Shown piece by piece: positions 12,701 to 25,850 of a DNA stretch of 64,000 nucleotides. The notes beneath the pieces are model-generated. The model made no database searches and was not told the DNA's origin. It worked only from the letters and a program-made list of their open reading frames with translations. The stretch lies in the NCBI RefSeq assembly GCF_000327385.1, contig NW_008710179.1, positions 118,560 through 182,559 of the forward strand, given 5' to 3'. This DNA comes from Lottia gigantea. Lineage: Eukaryota; Mollusca; Gastropoda; Lottiidae. A program made the translations under genes and the position numbers. The number at the start of each line of letters is the position of its first letter. Positions within the stretch are counted from its first letter, which is position 1.

Positions 12701-15700
12701 ATACGGCAGACCAAAACAACCAGAAAATTAGTTGTTATGTTAACAGATGGTGTCACATCTTCTATGAGGTAGGGCATAGTCTATGCATAGTTTATCTTGT
12801 GTACAATGTGTGAAATTTTGATTTTTGTAAAGGGTAGTATGACTGTCTGGTTCTTCTGCAAAATGAAAATAGCATAAATGATTTATCATGTCACATTGGT
12901 AATAGCGACATGTAAAATATACACATTGTCACATGTGACTGTTCAAATTTGGTAAATTGTAGATTTATAAATGTCAGATTTCATTATGAAAAGGGATACA
13001 TGAGGTTGAAATCAAATGATAAAAGCAAAAATTTAGACTGTATTACTATGTAATGTAAGTCTTCTTACAAGTGCTTAGATAAGCTTATTGCAAACATGAT
13101 ACAATAATAATAATAATAATAGTGATATTATAATTATTTATTGTAATATAACCATAGTCCTAACATTATAATGAACATGTAAATTTATTTTGACCTTTAT
13201 CTTATATAATATTACAGGATGATAGACAGTATTTATCTCTTACCTTTCTCTATATATAATACTATCTATATTGTTAGGACAGTATAAAGGTTGAACATTA
13301 TTATCTCTATAAACCAGGCTTACATCATCTAATAAACATTGATTACTGGTAATCCTTATTGTAGCCTGTCATTTACAGATGAATTGAAAATTAAGCAAGA
13401 AACCTTAATAATTTTTCATTATTATATAAGAAATTTAAGAAATTGAATTGCTAATATAATGTTAGACCATCCAAAATTTTGCCTTTTCAAAAAGTATTTT
13501 GACAAAATATTATGATTGTATCCTTCAAAAATATTATCTTGGTAACAAACGGACATTTTTTGTTCAAAATCACTTAAAAATAGAAAATAGATTTTGAATG
13601 TTGTATAAGTAGATCTTCAAATTGTCTGCTATAAGTTATGTGAGTTATTGGTATTTTAAAACATAACTGTCAATAAACTGAACTTCAATTAGCTTTGTTA
13701 CATCTTCTGAAGACCAATTGATATAAAAATATGAAAGTCTATGTTTTCTAACTTGCAGTGAAATACTGTGAATTCTATATTATCAGTAAGATACAATAGT
13801 CATGCTGTTCTTTGGACATGTGTTTTATGCATCATTTTCTACTTATTACAGACACCAATTAGAAAGAGTTTTCGATGTATTATATGATGTAGATTTACTG
13901 GATAGTCGAGATTCCTGTAATCTAGCACTACTTGGTCGTCCAGACTTAAGTTGTACATTTACCAAGTTACACTGTTGGAAATTGACCCAGTTTGACAAGG
14001 CTGTGTTTTTAGATGCTGATACATTGGTAATTGTTATTTCCTTACATTCAATTGTGTCCTATTATATTTACATAGGCCAATAACTACTCTGGCCCCTTCA
14101 GTCTGATCTTTCAAAATATGGGGCATACCCAGAGCCATCTGATGTAGATATTACCTGGTGATTAAAGGTATTCTACCTCTTAGGATGACCATAAAATTTA
14201 AAATTGAATAAGAGTCTCTCTATAATCCAATAAATCCATAACACTAAGTAATAATTCATTAAACTTAGTCATTTTGGTACATGTTTAGAAGCTAATTTAT
14301 TAGTAATTACTGATATTTCAGGTATTGCAAGGAGTAGATGAATTATTTGATAGAGAAGAATTATCTGCTTCACCTGATGCTGGTTGGCCTGATTGTTTTA
14401 ATTCTGGTGTTTTTGTTTTTAAACCATCAGAAGAAACTTATGCTGCACTCAGAGATTTTGCTCTGGCTCAGGGATCATTTGATGGTAAGCTTCTGATTTT
14501 ACTTGGCAATTGAATGCTAATAATTAGAGCTATGAAATCATAGATGATCAATTTTCGTTGAATTTGTGTTAATCAAAAAATACATATTCTGAAAATGTTA
14601 TTATTCGTTGGGGCTTAATTTTGGTAGATTTTGTTGACAATACATATTCGTGAAAAATAGTTGTTGGGGCTTAACAATCCACAAATTCATGTCTCCGCGA
14701 TATATGAAAAATTAAAGACTTGGTGCCTTCAAAAATAAATATTTTATACTAATCGTTTGTAATATTACTAAGCATTTTGCTAATAGAAATAATTAAAAAA
14801 AATTGTACTTTTTGATTTTTTTAGGTGGTGATCAAGGTTTATTGAATTTATTTTTTCGAGATTGGGCTACCAAAGATATAGCACGCCATCTACCTTTCAT
14901 ATATAATGTGGTATCACAGGCATTTTACAGTTATTTACCTGCTTTTACACAGTAAGTAGAAACATTATCCAGCTAAGTAGAAATATTGTCCAGAATATGA
15001 TGGAATGAATTCATATTAAGGTAATGAAATGATTACATGATGGGGAAAAATCAAAAAATATTTTTTTAACATTTCAGATTTAAAAATGATATAAAAATAG
15101 TCCATTTTATTGGTCAAGTCAAACCATGGCACCATTCTTTTAATACGATTACTGGACAAGTTCAACTTTTACCTGGAACAGGCCATGATCAGAACTTCTT
15201 ACAGCTGTGGTGGAATTTATTTATTAAACATGTACAGCCAGCTCTAGATCCTACTGTAGTAAGTATTACTTTGTTCAAATCTTGGAGATAGTTGATTTAG
15301 CTTTTTACTGGTTTGAAATCTTATATTTACAGTCAAGATATCTTTTAATTGATACATTGATGTTAATGCTAAATATTTGTTTTACCAGTTGATATAGCTC
15401 AATTTAGCTATTCATAGCACTTTTCAGAATCAAAAAATAGTATACTGTTCTCCTATAAACAATTCATCATACCAGTTAAGAATGTCATCACAGGGTGTTA
15501 GTATATTGCCAGGGTACATTGTAAATGAATATTAAGTGAAAAAATAAATAATTGATGACTATATTTTCTTATTTTAACAGATTTTAATGAGATTTTCAGA
15601 TTTTATACTATCATGATTTTATTGAAAAATATCTTAGTTACTGTAAATAAATCCAAAATTATCAGAGTGGAATCAGATAGACTCAAGATTATACAAAAAC

Positions 15701-18700
15701 CTAATATAACGTGTCATAGATCAGAATGTATTTTGTATGACAATGAGTTTAATGTGTGTGTTTGCCCTGTGCATAATGAATGCTGAATGATTATTGTGTC
15801 TTTTAATATGAAAGTGATTTGAGTTATAATTTGAATATTATTAATGACTTACTAATTCTATTTTTTCCAATAGTCAGTGGAAATGGTAAGTGTATTTCTT
15901 GATATACAATGTAACAGTACACTCTCTCTAAATTACAGTATCAATCTGTACTATACATTTTAGTCACTACTGCTTTATTTACTAACAGTTCTATTTCAAT
16001 CAGTAATAACCTCGGGGATGGGTTATCAAAAACAAAACTGGATATAGTGTAGCTCTTGTAGTAATACAGAATTTCTTACAGGAATTTCTATAATAACATT
16101 TAGTGCTAATATGTGGTCCTATATCCAGAATTGCTGTTAATTTTAAGACGTCATGATCAGAAAATAAGTTAAATAAGAAAAGTTTCATAGTTCAAATGCA
16201 TAGCACTTCTTTTATGCTCTGTACTTGCTTTGGCAAATCAAGCTTTGTGGGAAACATACCAACACTGCACTCCAAAATTCATATCATATTGAAGCACATA
16301 AGATAAAGATGTTGAATGTCCCAATTTTTCCATTTTTGTCTTTTATCTTTATTTTTGCATGATTTCTGTTTATCATACATGGCATTGATTTATAGGAGAT
16401 GACAATTCAGTTTTTGGAAAGTCATGATTGCCAGCCAGAGAGGCTGATCTTCAATTATATTCAATGAATTTTCACCACATGGACAAACATCCAACTGTCA
16501 TTCAAAATGACTGAAATAAATTGGTTGAAGTTTCAAAACATTCTTTTCTTTTTTACTAAAAACATTGATCTTGATCTTTTGAAATCTTTTAAACTTGAAG
16601 TAATGATTGATTCTGATGGATATTTCAGCATGAAATATTGCCATGTATGATGAATATATTATGTTTATTTTGGACTGGTAGTGTTTATGTTTAGTCCTAA
16701 TTCTCTTTGTTTACAGACACCCTTTATAAGACACACCTCAGCACAGACTCCATTATCAACGCCTCACCAAGGTTCTTCTACTTATCAAATTATGTATCCA
16801 TACGTGCCTCCATCTTTAGATGATATAACTTACACTAGTAGTGATAGCTCACCTTCCCATTCACCATCTCATAGTAGTTCTTCAAACTTTATTAGTGAAC
16901 CTAGTGATACTACTAAACAACTTGCTACCCATCAGATTTCAGCCACACCTAGTCAAATTATTGAGATAACAGACTCTCAGAAACCATATCTATTATATGA
17001 GACACATTATGCAGAGGAACCAATTTCTCATATTGATCCCGATGCTGTTCCAAAATCACTTTATGATGCTTGTGATTTAGAGCCTAGTCTAAAACAAGAT
17101 TCTGGAGAGGATGAACATCTTTCTGATGCTGATGAGGTCAAACTAAATCAATCAAGTAAACCTTTCACTGATAGTTTGGGGTCTGTGGAGTCAAAGGAAG
17201 TGGTAAGTGGGTTCTCCTATGAGTCACCAACATGCATATTACTGGGTCAATGTTTGACTCTTGAGTCATTCATTAAAGATAACAGGTTGAAGTAAGTAGG
17301 AATAAACTAGCCTTAAAATGATTTTTGCTGTTGGTGACTCATTTTGAATCTCTCCAGATCTTTCATGTCTTTTGGTGATTGGATAAGATTAGGTTATACA
17401 TTGAGTGATGGTGTTGGTGTTCTTTGTTAAATCTTTCTCTCAATTCCTCTATACTCTCCTATACCATTTTATATCTTAAAAATTGGTTCACATCTGGAGC
17501 AGGCTACAAATAATATTACTGTATTGTTTAAAGTAAAGGTTTAACTCATCAGTTGAACTTAGATTAAGTTACTTTTTGCCAGTTTAAAGGGCAATAGTCC
17601 AAAAATATGGAAAAAAAAATTTCAATTAAAAAAAAGGGATGATTTTCTCCTAAAGGATACTTTTTTTCTAACTCTGGACATATTTTTGATGTCTCTGAAA
17701 CACATAAAATCCCTTTAATAGTTTGATTTACACATATGAAACAAATTATGTTTTGTTGTATGATCCCATTTCTACTTGAACATAACTGTTAGTTGAAGTA
17801 GGTACACAAGGCAGAAAGTTTTATTTCATACAAATTGTCTGTTTTGCCTGTTTAACATATTTGTTATATTACATAATGATTGTAGGAAGTCTGTATTACA
17901 TCAATAATGCTACAACCTTGACCTTAGTAATACAACTCTTGACCTTTCATTCTATTACACTTACATTGTCTACTTCATGACTGATATTTATGTTGGCATT
18001 TCCACATCTCTAGTAAGAACATCTGATATTTTGACTTGCAATAGAGAAGACAAGATAAGTGAATGATTTTCAAAGTTCACACACTACCCTTTACTCTTAC
18101 TTGTTAAACCATCTCTCAGTTCTTTACAACATAGACATGATGTAATATTCCTAAATAACTTAAATACTGCACTAATTCTACTTGAAAACTGAGTGGAGAT
18201 CTCAGTTGCAAAGTGGTGTCAGGGTGAGCAAACCCTACTTTATCAGCAACTTCAGAATGTTTGCAAATTATTCCAATAATCAAAAGAAATAAATACACAT
18301 ATATCTTCTTTCGTCTAATTAAGTTGTGGGTATATGTTAAGAAATTGACCCATTTTGATAAAGTTATCAATTAGATCATGTAGAATTGAAATAGATGATT
18401 GTGTAATAGTGTTTTTATATCTGATTATTCTTTATAGGCGTTTGCATTGCATTGCGAGCACTTCTTAAATCAAAATAAAAAATTCTCCTCTCTCACTGTC
18501 CAGCATGGGTTTAATTTCATTTTTAACTGTAAAAGGACTGGATATAAATTGCTAAATAAATGTAAATTCTAAATAATATAACACTGCTTATAGTTTTTGA
18601 AGTAACTTTTCCAATACATGTGAAAAAAACTGAAAGATAATACCTCGAGTTTCCAATTATCTTTGATATTGTCTATAATTTTGCTTACTGCTTTTTAAAA

Positions 18701-20547
18701 TCTTTCATTAATAGCTCTATCAATATTTTGTAAAAGTGGATTTAAAAATGAATAATTGTTTCCAGTATGTAAATTTGTGTTTGGTTAAGCATGAAAAATA
18801 ATCAACTGTGTGACTAATGAAATTAACTAATTTATTATTGAAATCTTTTCATAAAACTAATATTAAAGCCATATTTTTGTCTTTTTAGGGAGGTTTGGTT
18901 GGAGAATTAGCTTCACTGCAGATCAAATCTGGTGGACCTTCTGTTGTCTTCCTTGATGATTCTGATAGAAGATTAGCATGGGAACGTGGTCAGATGGACT
19001 ATATGGGTGTTGATAGTTTTGAGAACATTCAACGAAAGTTGGATAGCAAGATTGAAGACAGATCACCAAGTCCAGCAACTTCAAGGCAAGTGTTATCTGA
19101 GAATGGTAGTCGAGTAGTTAGCGATGGTCAAATTGAAACTTTTGCTCAAGAAATAGTAGCTAATGCCATTGAGAATGTTGTGGGAACTGACTCCCAGAAT
19201 GTTACTGGGGAACATGCATCAGCATCAGTTGGAGAAGTTGGTGGATCATCAGTTGTCATTAATGATAATTCTACTGTTCATTTGTCTGAAACAACTTCTT
19301 CAACCCTGGAAACTGATACCACAACAGAATCTGTGCCAACTGTGGATAACAATTTATCAGTTTCAGTACCATCTACAGATGAAAGTGCCTCTTTTACCTT
19401 ACCAGCTGCAGATGAAAGTGCTTCTTTTACTCTGCCTGCAGCAGATGAAAGTGCATCCTTTACTCTGCCTGCAACAGATGAAAGTGCATCATTTTCCTTA
19501 CCAGCAGTAGATGAAAGTGCATCTTTTACTCTGCCTGCAGCAGATGAAAGTGCATCCTTTACTCTGCCTGCAACAGATGAAAGTGCGTCCTTTACTCTGC
19601 CAGCAGCAGATGAAAGTGCATCCTTTACTCTTCCAGCAGCAGATGAAAGTGCATCTTTTACTTTGCCTGCAGCTGATGATAGTGCAACTTTTACACTTTC
19701 ATCTGATAATGCAGTCGATTCGGCTGCTGATGCAAATATTACTATAGATGCTTCAGTTAGCATCCCATCTGCTTCTGTTGAAGTAGAAGAGCCCAAGACA
19801 AAGGCATCGAAATTTGGCTCCAAATTTGCAGCCCCAAAGGAAGAATCAAAGCCTAAATTCTTTCTTGGCCAAAAACCAAGTGATCCAAAGGCAAAACCAA
19901 TTTCCAAAATACTGGGTTCCAAAACAAATGAAGCTACAAAGACTGATGAATCTTCTAGTAAAAAGTTAGAAGATCCTGTATCAAAAGGAGTTGAAGAGAC
20001 TAAACCTGCTTCTAAGTTTGGCGGTTTAAAATCATCATCAGTAGCATCTAAATTTGGAGGTGCCACAACAACAACAGCACCTACTACTAGAACATTTGGT
20101 GCAGGTGCACTGTCCAAAACTAGTAAACCTGGCACTTCAACAACAGCCAGTGCCCCCCAAACAACAACAGCCACTGAAGCAAAGTCTGCTGGCAAGATAG
20201 CTGAAAAACCATCTCCAAGTCCTAAAACACCCGAAAAACCAACACCAGAGACAAAACCATCTCCGTTTGGTGCAAGAGGTGGTGGATGGAAACCCAAAAC
20301 TGATGCAGAACCTAAGCCATCTCCATTTGGTGCAAGAGTTGGTGGTTCCTCTTTCGGAGCTGGCTTAAAATCAACTACTCCTTCAACTCCTGCATCTGCT
20401 GCTAAGCCAGGTGCTGCACCCAAAACTGAGGCTGAAAAACCTGAACCTACCCCATCCAAACCTGAACCTACAAAGTCTGCTTCAGGAACAGCTGCACCTC
20501 GACCAGGTGGTAGAGGCTCAGTTTTAAATAGGTTCCCCTTCAAATAA
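6741..20547 (+). CDS. GYG1: Glycogenin with very long repeat-bearing C-terminal tail
   Basis: Nine exons: 6741-6753, 12627-12768, 13852-14026, 14322-14484, 14825-14951, 15078-15258, 15874-15885 (12 nt), 16717-17202 and 18889-20547; all phases agree, giving 985 residues (human GYG1 about 350). It is a GT8 enzyme that self-glucosylates from UDP-glucose to prime glycogen synthesis. Visible features are FVTLATND at the N-terminus, the Mn-binding DxD in FLDADTL (D106, D108), DLFDREEL-type and [11 protein letters not shown] blocks, GGDQG, and YSYLPAF, where Tyr199 aligns with the human acceptor Tyr195. The glycogen-synthase-binding motif [14 protein letters not shown] lies at about residue 464, not at the C-terminus. 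Residues 597-706 are ten 11-residue repeats of [11 protein letters not shown] type, followed by Lys/Pro/Ser-rich sequence with KFG and PSPFGAR motifs, ending RFPFK. Confidence 0.93.
7184..7330 (+). repeat. Dispersed repeat family B, copy 1
   Basis: Shares with 15331, 23213 and 41750 the start TTAAAGATAT, then AGCTCAATT about 50 bases on, then TTTTCTGAAT or TTTTCAGAAT. Degraded copy. Confidence 0.45.
7475..7650 (+). repeat. 48 bp tandem repeat, about 3.6 copies
   Basis: AGAAGTTATAGAGATTACTC starts at 7475, 7523, 7571 and 7619 with exact 48 bp spacing. Because 48 is a multiple of three, a repeated 16-residue frame stays open; it is not treated as a gene. Confidence 0.85.
8472..8790 (+). repeat. 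Dispersed repeat family A (MITE-like), copy 1
   Basis: Starts TTAAAGGGACAG and shares with the 34839 copy the core CATTCAAACG, AATTCTGGAC, GATTTGAAAGCTCAAATTT and GAGCTGTGAACACT. The far end is diverged (TCCTTTTACT). Confidence 0.7.
15331..15450 (+). repeat. Dispersed repeat family B, copy 2
   Basis: In glycogenin intron 6. Matches 23213-23330 in the series AGATA, CTAAATATTTG-TTTAC, GCTCAATTT, CACTTTTCAGAAT. Confidence 0.5.
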
Positions 20548-22560
20548 AGTCCACAAAACCCTATTAGTTTCTTAGCTTATAAGAATTGCTCATGCATCGT
20601 TTGAATGAATGTTGATAGATGAATTTTTGTGATACTTTATTTCCATTTTAATGGACATTATAAAGCTAAAAAGATTGAACCAAAGTCTCTTTATCAATTT
20701 TTTATTTTATTAATTATGTGCATGTGCTTATTAGAAGAGTGAACTGTTTGAGAATTGAGAATATAACATAGTGTGTGATAATTGATGCTTGGTTAAGCCA
20801 AGTAACATCTTACTTTTAAACTGCTGAAATAATATATATTGATGTTTGTGGTATTCATTGCTTTTCAGTTTATCTAATGAAATAATAGGTTAAATGTTCT
20901 ATGTAAATGTGGACATGTTTCTGTTGAAACAATTTTTCATGTAAGAAAATGGTTCTTTATGTCAATCCATAGGTTCTTCTCCAAGATGAATCCTGATTCA
21001 AGACATTTTGAATTAAACCCATCCCTTTGTTTTAATGTTTTTAGCATGTGCATGATGTGTTACCTTCTTTTTCATTTCAGACCTGTTGATAAATCTACAC
21101 CAGTGTCTTCCCCTCCTCCTGAACAACCAGTCACAAATACAACTAAAGTTGTTAAAAAAGAGAAAACCACACCTTCTGCACCTCAATAATCTTTATGGTT
21201 TTAACCTGAACTGTAGGCAATTAGACAGATTACTATATTATATAAAAGAGAGACTACTCATACAAACAGTGGATTCCAGGGGAGATAATTAGACTTCTGG
21301 TTCTAGTCAACTATTGACCTATTGTCAGAAATTTAATATTCATCTCACTTTTTGTATAAATCATCTGTTGACAGGCTTCCACTCTCATTCCCATTGTATT
21401 CTCTAATATGTTATTTCATGTAGACAATTTGAAAATGTTTATTCAAATCAATCAGATTTATGTTGGCTGAATCTGAAGTATTAAATGAAACATCTAGATC
21501 TACATTTTAATCGGCCTGTTCTATCATGTGGCTTGGAGTTAGACCTATGATAATCAGCAAGAGAAGAATTAATGGGTATGAGAATAATGTCTAATCATTA
21601 TGCAATTTGTAATCATTGATAATTTGTGATGAAGTAACAAGAGTTATCCCTGTCCCTTTAGCTTACATTTTCTATTAAAAATAACATTATCTAATTATTA
21701 ATCAATCATGAACTAATTATAGCTTTAATATTTTGGTACTAAATGAGTGACTAATTGTTACTTTAAGAGTGGACTGGCCTCCCCACCCCTTGTTTTCCTG
21801 TGTTATGATATGAGACTTATGGTAAAGATCATCAATTGAAATCTTTTTACTTTCATTGTTATTTCGACTGGATTGTAATAGTGAAGGGGCATTAGAGATT
21901 GGACACTTTATAAGATCTGAAATGATTTCAGTGGGTTTTCATATTCAATATCTTAATTAGGGCTGAAAATATATTATTTTCTTAAGAAAATCAGAATGAT
22001 ATGGAAATCCATGTTTGTTACTGTTATAGACATTTGCCAAATATATTACTGTTAAACTGTACATATTATTACCTAATTTAGCCATTCTCATTGTCATTAA
22101 ATTTCAAATTCTTTATTTTTAAACCAACTAGCCTAGAGCCATAGTTTTTTTTATGTACATGGGCAGATAGTCCACTTGATTTAGAGGCATATTTGTATAG
22201 TTTCAATTACCATAGAATTAATTCTATCTCAAAACAGATTGCAATGATCTCATTTGACCCGAAATAGGCAAAAGTATGTCCACAGGTCTGGAATATGGGA
22301 GATACTGTGATGTGCATTCTGAATGATATATCTCCGTTAGACTTATGTCATAGTCATAACTGTAAAATAACAATGCAACCATTGAAATCAATTTTATTGT
22401 TGTTACTCTATGTTGTAGTACTAAATATTTGCTGGTTAACTTTGAAGTTACTATTCAATATGGAAGAAATAAAACTTGTACATATATTATGTAAAGCTAT
22501 TAGGACTATGAGAATGGTTGTGATTGTTTTTATGTGTACAATTATTGTTAAATAAAAAAG
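20548..22560 (+). other. GYG1: Glycogenin 3' UTR region
   Basis: Stop codon at 20545-20547 (or 21187-21189 for the alternative exon). No other gene is seen. A good AATAAA signal lies at 22551-22556. The hexamer AATAAA also overlaps the long-exon stop codon, which is probably chance. Confidence 0.5.
21081..21189 (+). CDS. GYG1: Alternative last coding exon of glycogenin
   Basis: A pyrimidine tract and AG at 21079-21080 precede an open stretch beginning PVDKSTPVSSPPPEQPV and ending TPSAPQ at a TAA. Its Pro/Ser/Thr/Lys composition is that of the glycogenin tail. It needs a phase-2 donor; the AG/GTTCCC site after 20531 fits, 16 bases before the stop of the long exon. That splice would replace the end FPFK by 35 new residues and give about 1016 residues in all. 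The donor is weak, so retention and splicing may both occur. Not confirmed by transcripts. Confidence 0.6.
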
Positions 22561-23212
22561 CATTTGTTGAAGTTTTGCAAATTTTAAAACTTAGACTTTT
22601 TGCTCAATACTTAATATAGCAGTAGTTAATTAATTAGGTAATTAATTAAGTAATTTTATGGACAAATTTAAAGATTGTGCCAACCTTATAGATATATTTT
22701 TTTGTTGTTTCACTTTTTGAAGCAAAGTTTCTCTTTTTGTAGAATTGAGCATAACTTATATATGTGATCAAAGCTTACTTAATACATCATTTTGGAAATA
22801 TGATGCCATATTTGTAGAAGAATTGTATGATCTCTGTAAATCTTTGTTAATAGTTTAAATGAGGACTAGGCGTGGCTTTCAAAATTATTTTTTACAGCTT
22901 TAACGAGAAGACTAAATCCTATGTTCTTAGAGTAGCCGGTGAACTTAATGCAAACCAGACAGATTTCATTTATTGTTTCAAAATGTATTGTTTTGTGGTT
23001 TTTGTGGTAAATTGCTTGACTTATTTGAACAAATTAGGCAAACATTGATATTTCTTATTAAATTTTTAATGGTGACCCTTTTATGTTAATTGATACGAGA
23101 TTATGTAGTGTTATGTTCATAAATAATGACTTTTATTTCTTTAAGATTGTTCAGTTAATGATTTTTTGTAGTAGTGATTTGTTTTGGAACTTAGATGGCT
23201 ATACTAACAACC

Positions 23213-23463
23213 TTTTAAAGAGATACAGTTGGCTAACTATTTGCTTTACTTACTGACAGAGCTCAATTTGAGCTGTCTGTATCACTTTTCAGAATTAAGA
23301 GGCAACATGTGGTTCTGATATTTGACAAATGCCCCATGACATGCATGTTTCTACAGCTACGGTAAATTGATTATGCACATCTGTTGCTATAGAAACGTGC
23401 ATGATTTGAGACTAACATTTTTGACCATCCAGTTCATAAATAGATAAGTATATCCCTTTAAAG
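23213..23463 (+). repeat. Dispersed repeat family B, copy 3 (best ends)
   Basis: Begins TTTTAAAGAGATA and ends TATCCCTTTAAAG, which are imperfect inverted copies of one another, so this looks like a non-autonomous MITE-like element of about 250 bp. Confidence 0.6.
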
Positions 23464-25325
23464 TAATATGTAAAAAAGGAATCAGATATGTTAAATTGTT
23501 CTGTAAAATGTGATAGAAAGTTGACTGATTAATATTAAATAAGAAATATTGTAATGATTCTCTTGTGTTATATTCTAGTATTATTTATATTATATCTGTA
23601 TCTTAATATATAAGTCAATTTGATTCATTATAATATTATATAGTTCTATTACTGCTGTCTATATATCAATCTGGATTGTTATGATAATAATTATATAAAT
23701 ATCATAAAGACTTTTCATTTCTTCAATTGTTGGATAAAATTGCTCTTGTTGTATCAAAGTTGACTACATACAATTTGCTCTACAAGCTCTGTTCATCAGT
23801 TGTAAAAGAGAGAAATCTATAAGATTCGAATCGAATAGTACATACCACACACCGTCAATTGTGTAATCAATAAATGGATTTTTTTAATCTTTGCTGTCAA
23901 GTAGATCGAGGTTAGATGTACTTTACATCACATTGATTCGGTTGTGAGGCTAGAACATGTGCACACATTATGTCCTTTTAGAGACCTTGTCTATAAGATA
24001 TACCAGAAAAGTAGGACGTAAAACTCCATTTCATTTAATACGTACAATATTCAGGCAGGGGAGAAACCAGTGAAGATAGCAATAGAAAATGAAATTTCTA
24101 GATTTTCTGGAGACTATTTACATATCATATTATATTTAAACTGCATTGATATTAATTGTAGCCTCCGGTAGCTTCCCTGCAGTGACGTCATTTTAATGAA
24201 ATTTCAAGAACCACACACGTTGGTATGAAAATTGGAATAGTGCAAATTGATGCTATCAGTGTCTCAGATACACAAAAAGTTTAGCAAACCTCTTTACAAT
24301 CCCTTTAAGGCCCAAATAAACCCCAACACATACTAATTATTGTCCTTTCACCAGTATAATAAGGTAACAACAGAAAAATGGTGTAATGAATTTATTGAAG
24401 CCTGTATAATCTATAACATTAAGACAACTAAATAGATAACTTTTACTTATACAAAACATTACTTAATACATTTAACTGGAATGACACATACAGTTAAAAC
24501 AGCTCTAATCAATAACTGCCAGATTAATGTTTAAAACAGTTGATAGATCAAAGAAAATATTGATTAATGCTTATGTCAGCCAAGTGGTTTGTTTGGTCAA
24601 AGCTTCTGTTTTTAGGAAAAGTATCGAAACTGTCCTTACAACATTTCACAAAACTTTTTTCGATGACAATTTCTTGTGCGAAAAAAATATACGCAGGAAT
24701 TTTTGACAGAAATTATGAAATCTTAAAATTTTTTAGATATTTTTATCAATTTATTCCTAGGTGATGGATTTCATATTTGATTTTACATTAGTGATGAGTC
24801 GAGATGCAGAATCTACCTGATAAAAGTGTTAAAAACCACTAGTAAATGGAGAGTCACTGTTTAAACTAAATTTCTGTTTTCATTACAAAGAGTGAGCAAG
24901 AGAAATCACATACAAGTGCTACATTGGTATTTTTCTCTGAGCAGAAATACAAGTACAGTGGATTGATTCAGCACCTTATACATGTAGTAGGATAAAAAGC
25001 TTGTAAAATAATATATAAGTGATAGATATTGGTTGGATCCAGAAAAATATCCAGTGTTACAGCTTATAAAATACAATCGGATATTACACAAGCCATGGGC
25101 ATAAAATGCATGAATTTTCAGCTAGTTAGATATTTCTCAATATCTGCTCAATATGTGTGACAAAAAGTTTAAGTGAAATATGTACAGATCTACAGCAGAG
25201 TCCTCTAGCCCTCTCAAATAAACAATAATCTTTTCATGCATAATCGGTTTCCTGATCAAGACACAACCTTTCACATTTAACCATATTTTCCATACAAGAC
25301 AGTAGACACATTTACTTTGACATCT

Positions 25326-25850
25326 TACCAAACAGTTAATATTTTTACAAGACAGTAGTCAGTAGACACCTTTACTAGCATATACTGCCATAGGACACCT
25401 TTACTTTAACATCTTGCCATATAAGACAGAAGACACCTTAACTTTAACCTCTTACCATACAAGACAGTAGACACCTTTACTTTTAAATCTTACCATACAA
25501 GAGAGTAGACACCTTTCCTTTTATATCTTACCATACAAGAGAGTAGACACCTTTCCTTTTATATCTTACCATACAAGAGAGTAGACACCTTTCCTTTTAC
25601 ATCTGACCATACAAGACTGTAGACACCTTTCTTTTACATCTTACCATACAAGACAGTAGACACCTTTACATCTTACCAAACAAGACAGTAGGCACTTTTA
25701 CATCATGACATACAAAACAGAAGACACCTTTGCTGTTGTATCTTGCCATACAAGACAGTAGCCACCTTTACTTTTACATCTTGCCATATAAGACAGAAGA
25801 CACCTTTACTGTTGCATCTTGTCATACAAAGGTTTGCTGTATAAGACAGT
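25326..25850 (+). repeat. 37-38 bp minisatellite, about 14 copies
   Basis: Imperfect tandem unit reading CCATACAAGACAGTAGACAC, then CTTTACTTTTACATCTTA. Copies differ by substitutions and short length changes. No coding potential. Confidence 0.85.

Noticed and set aside
19278-20543. 421-codon minus-strand open frame
   Set aside because: It is the shadow of the repetitive glycogenin exon; the plus strand has exon borders, phase and family motifs.
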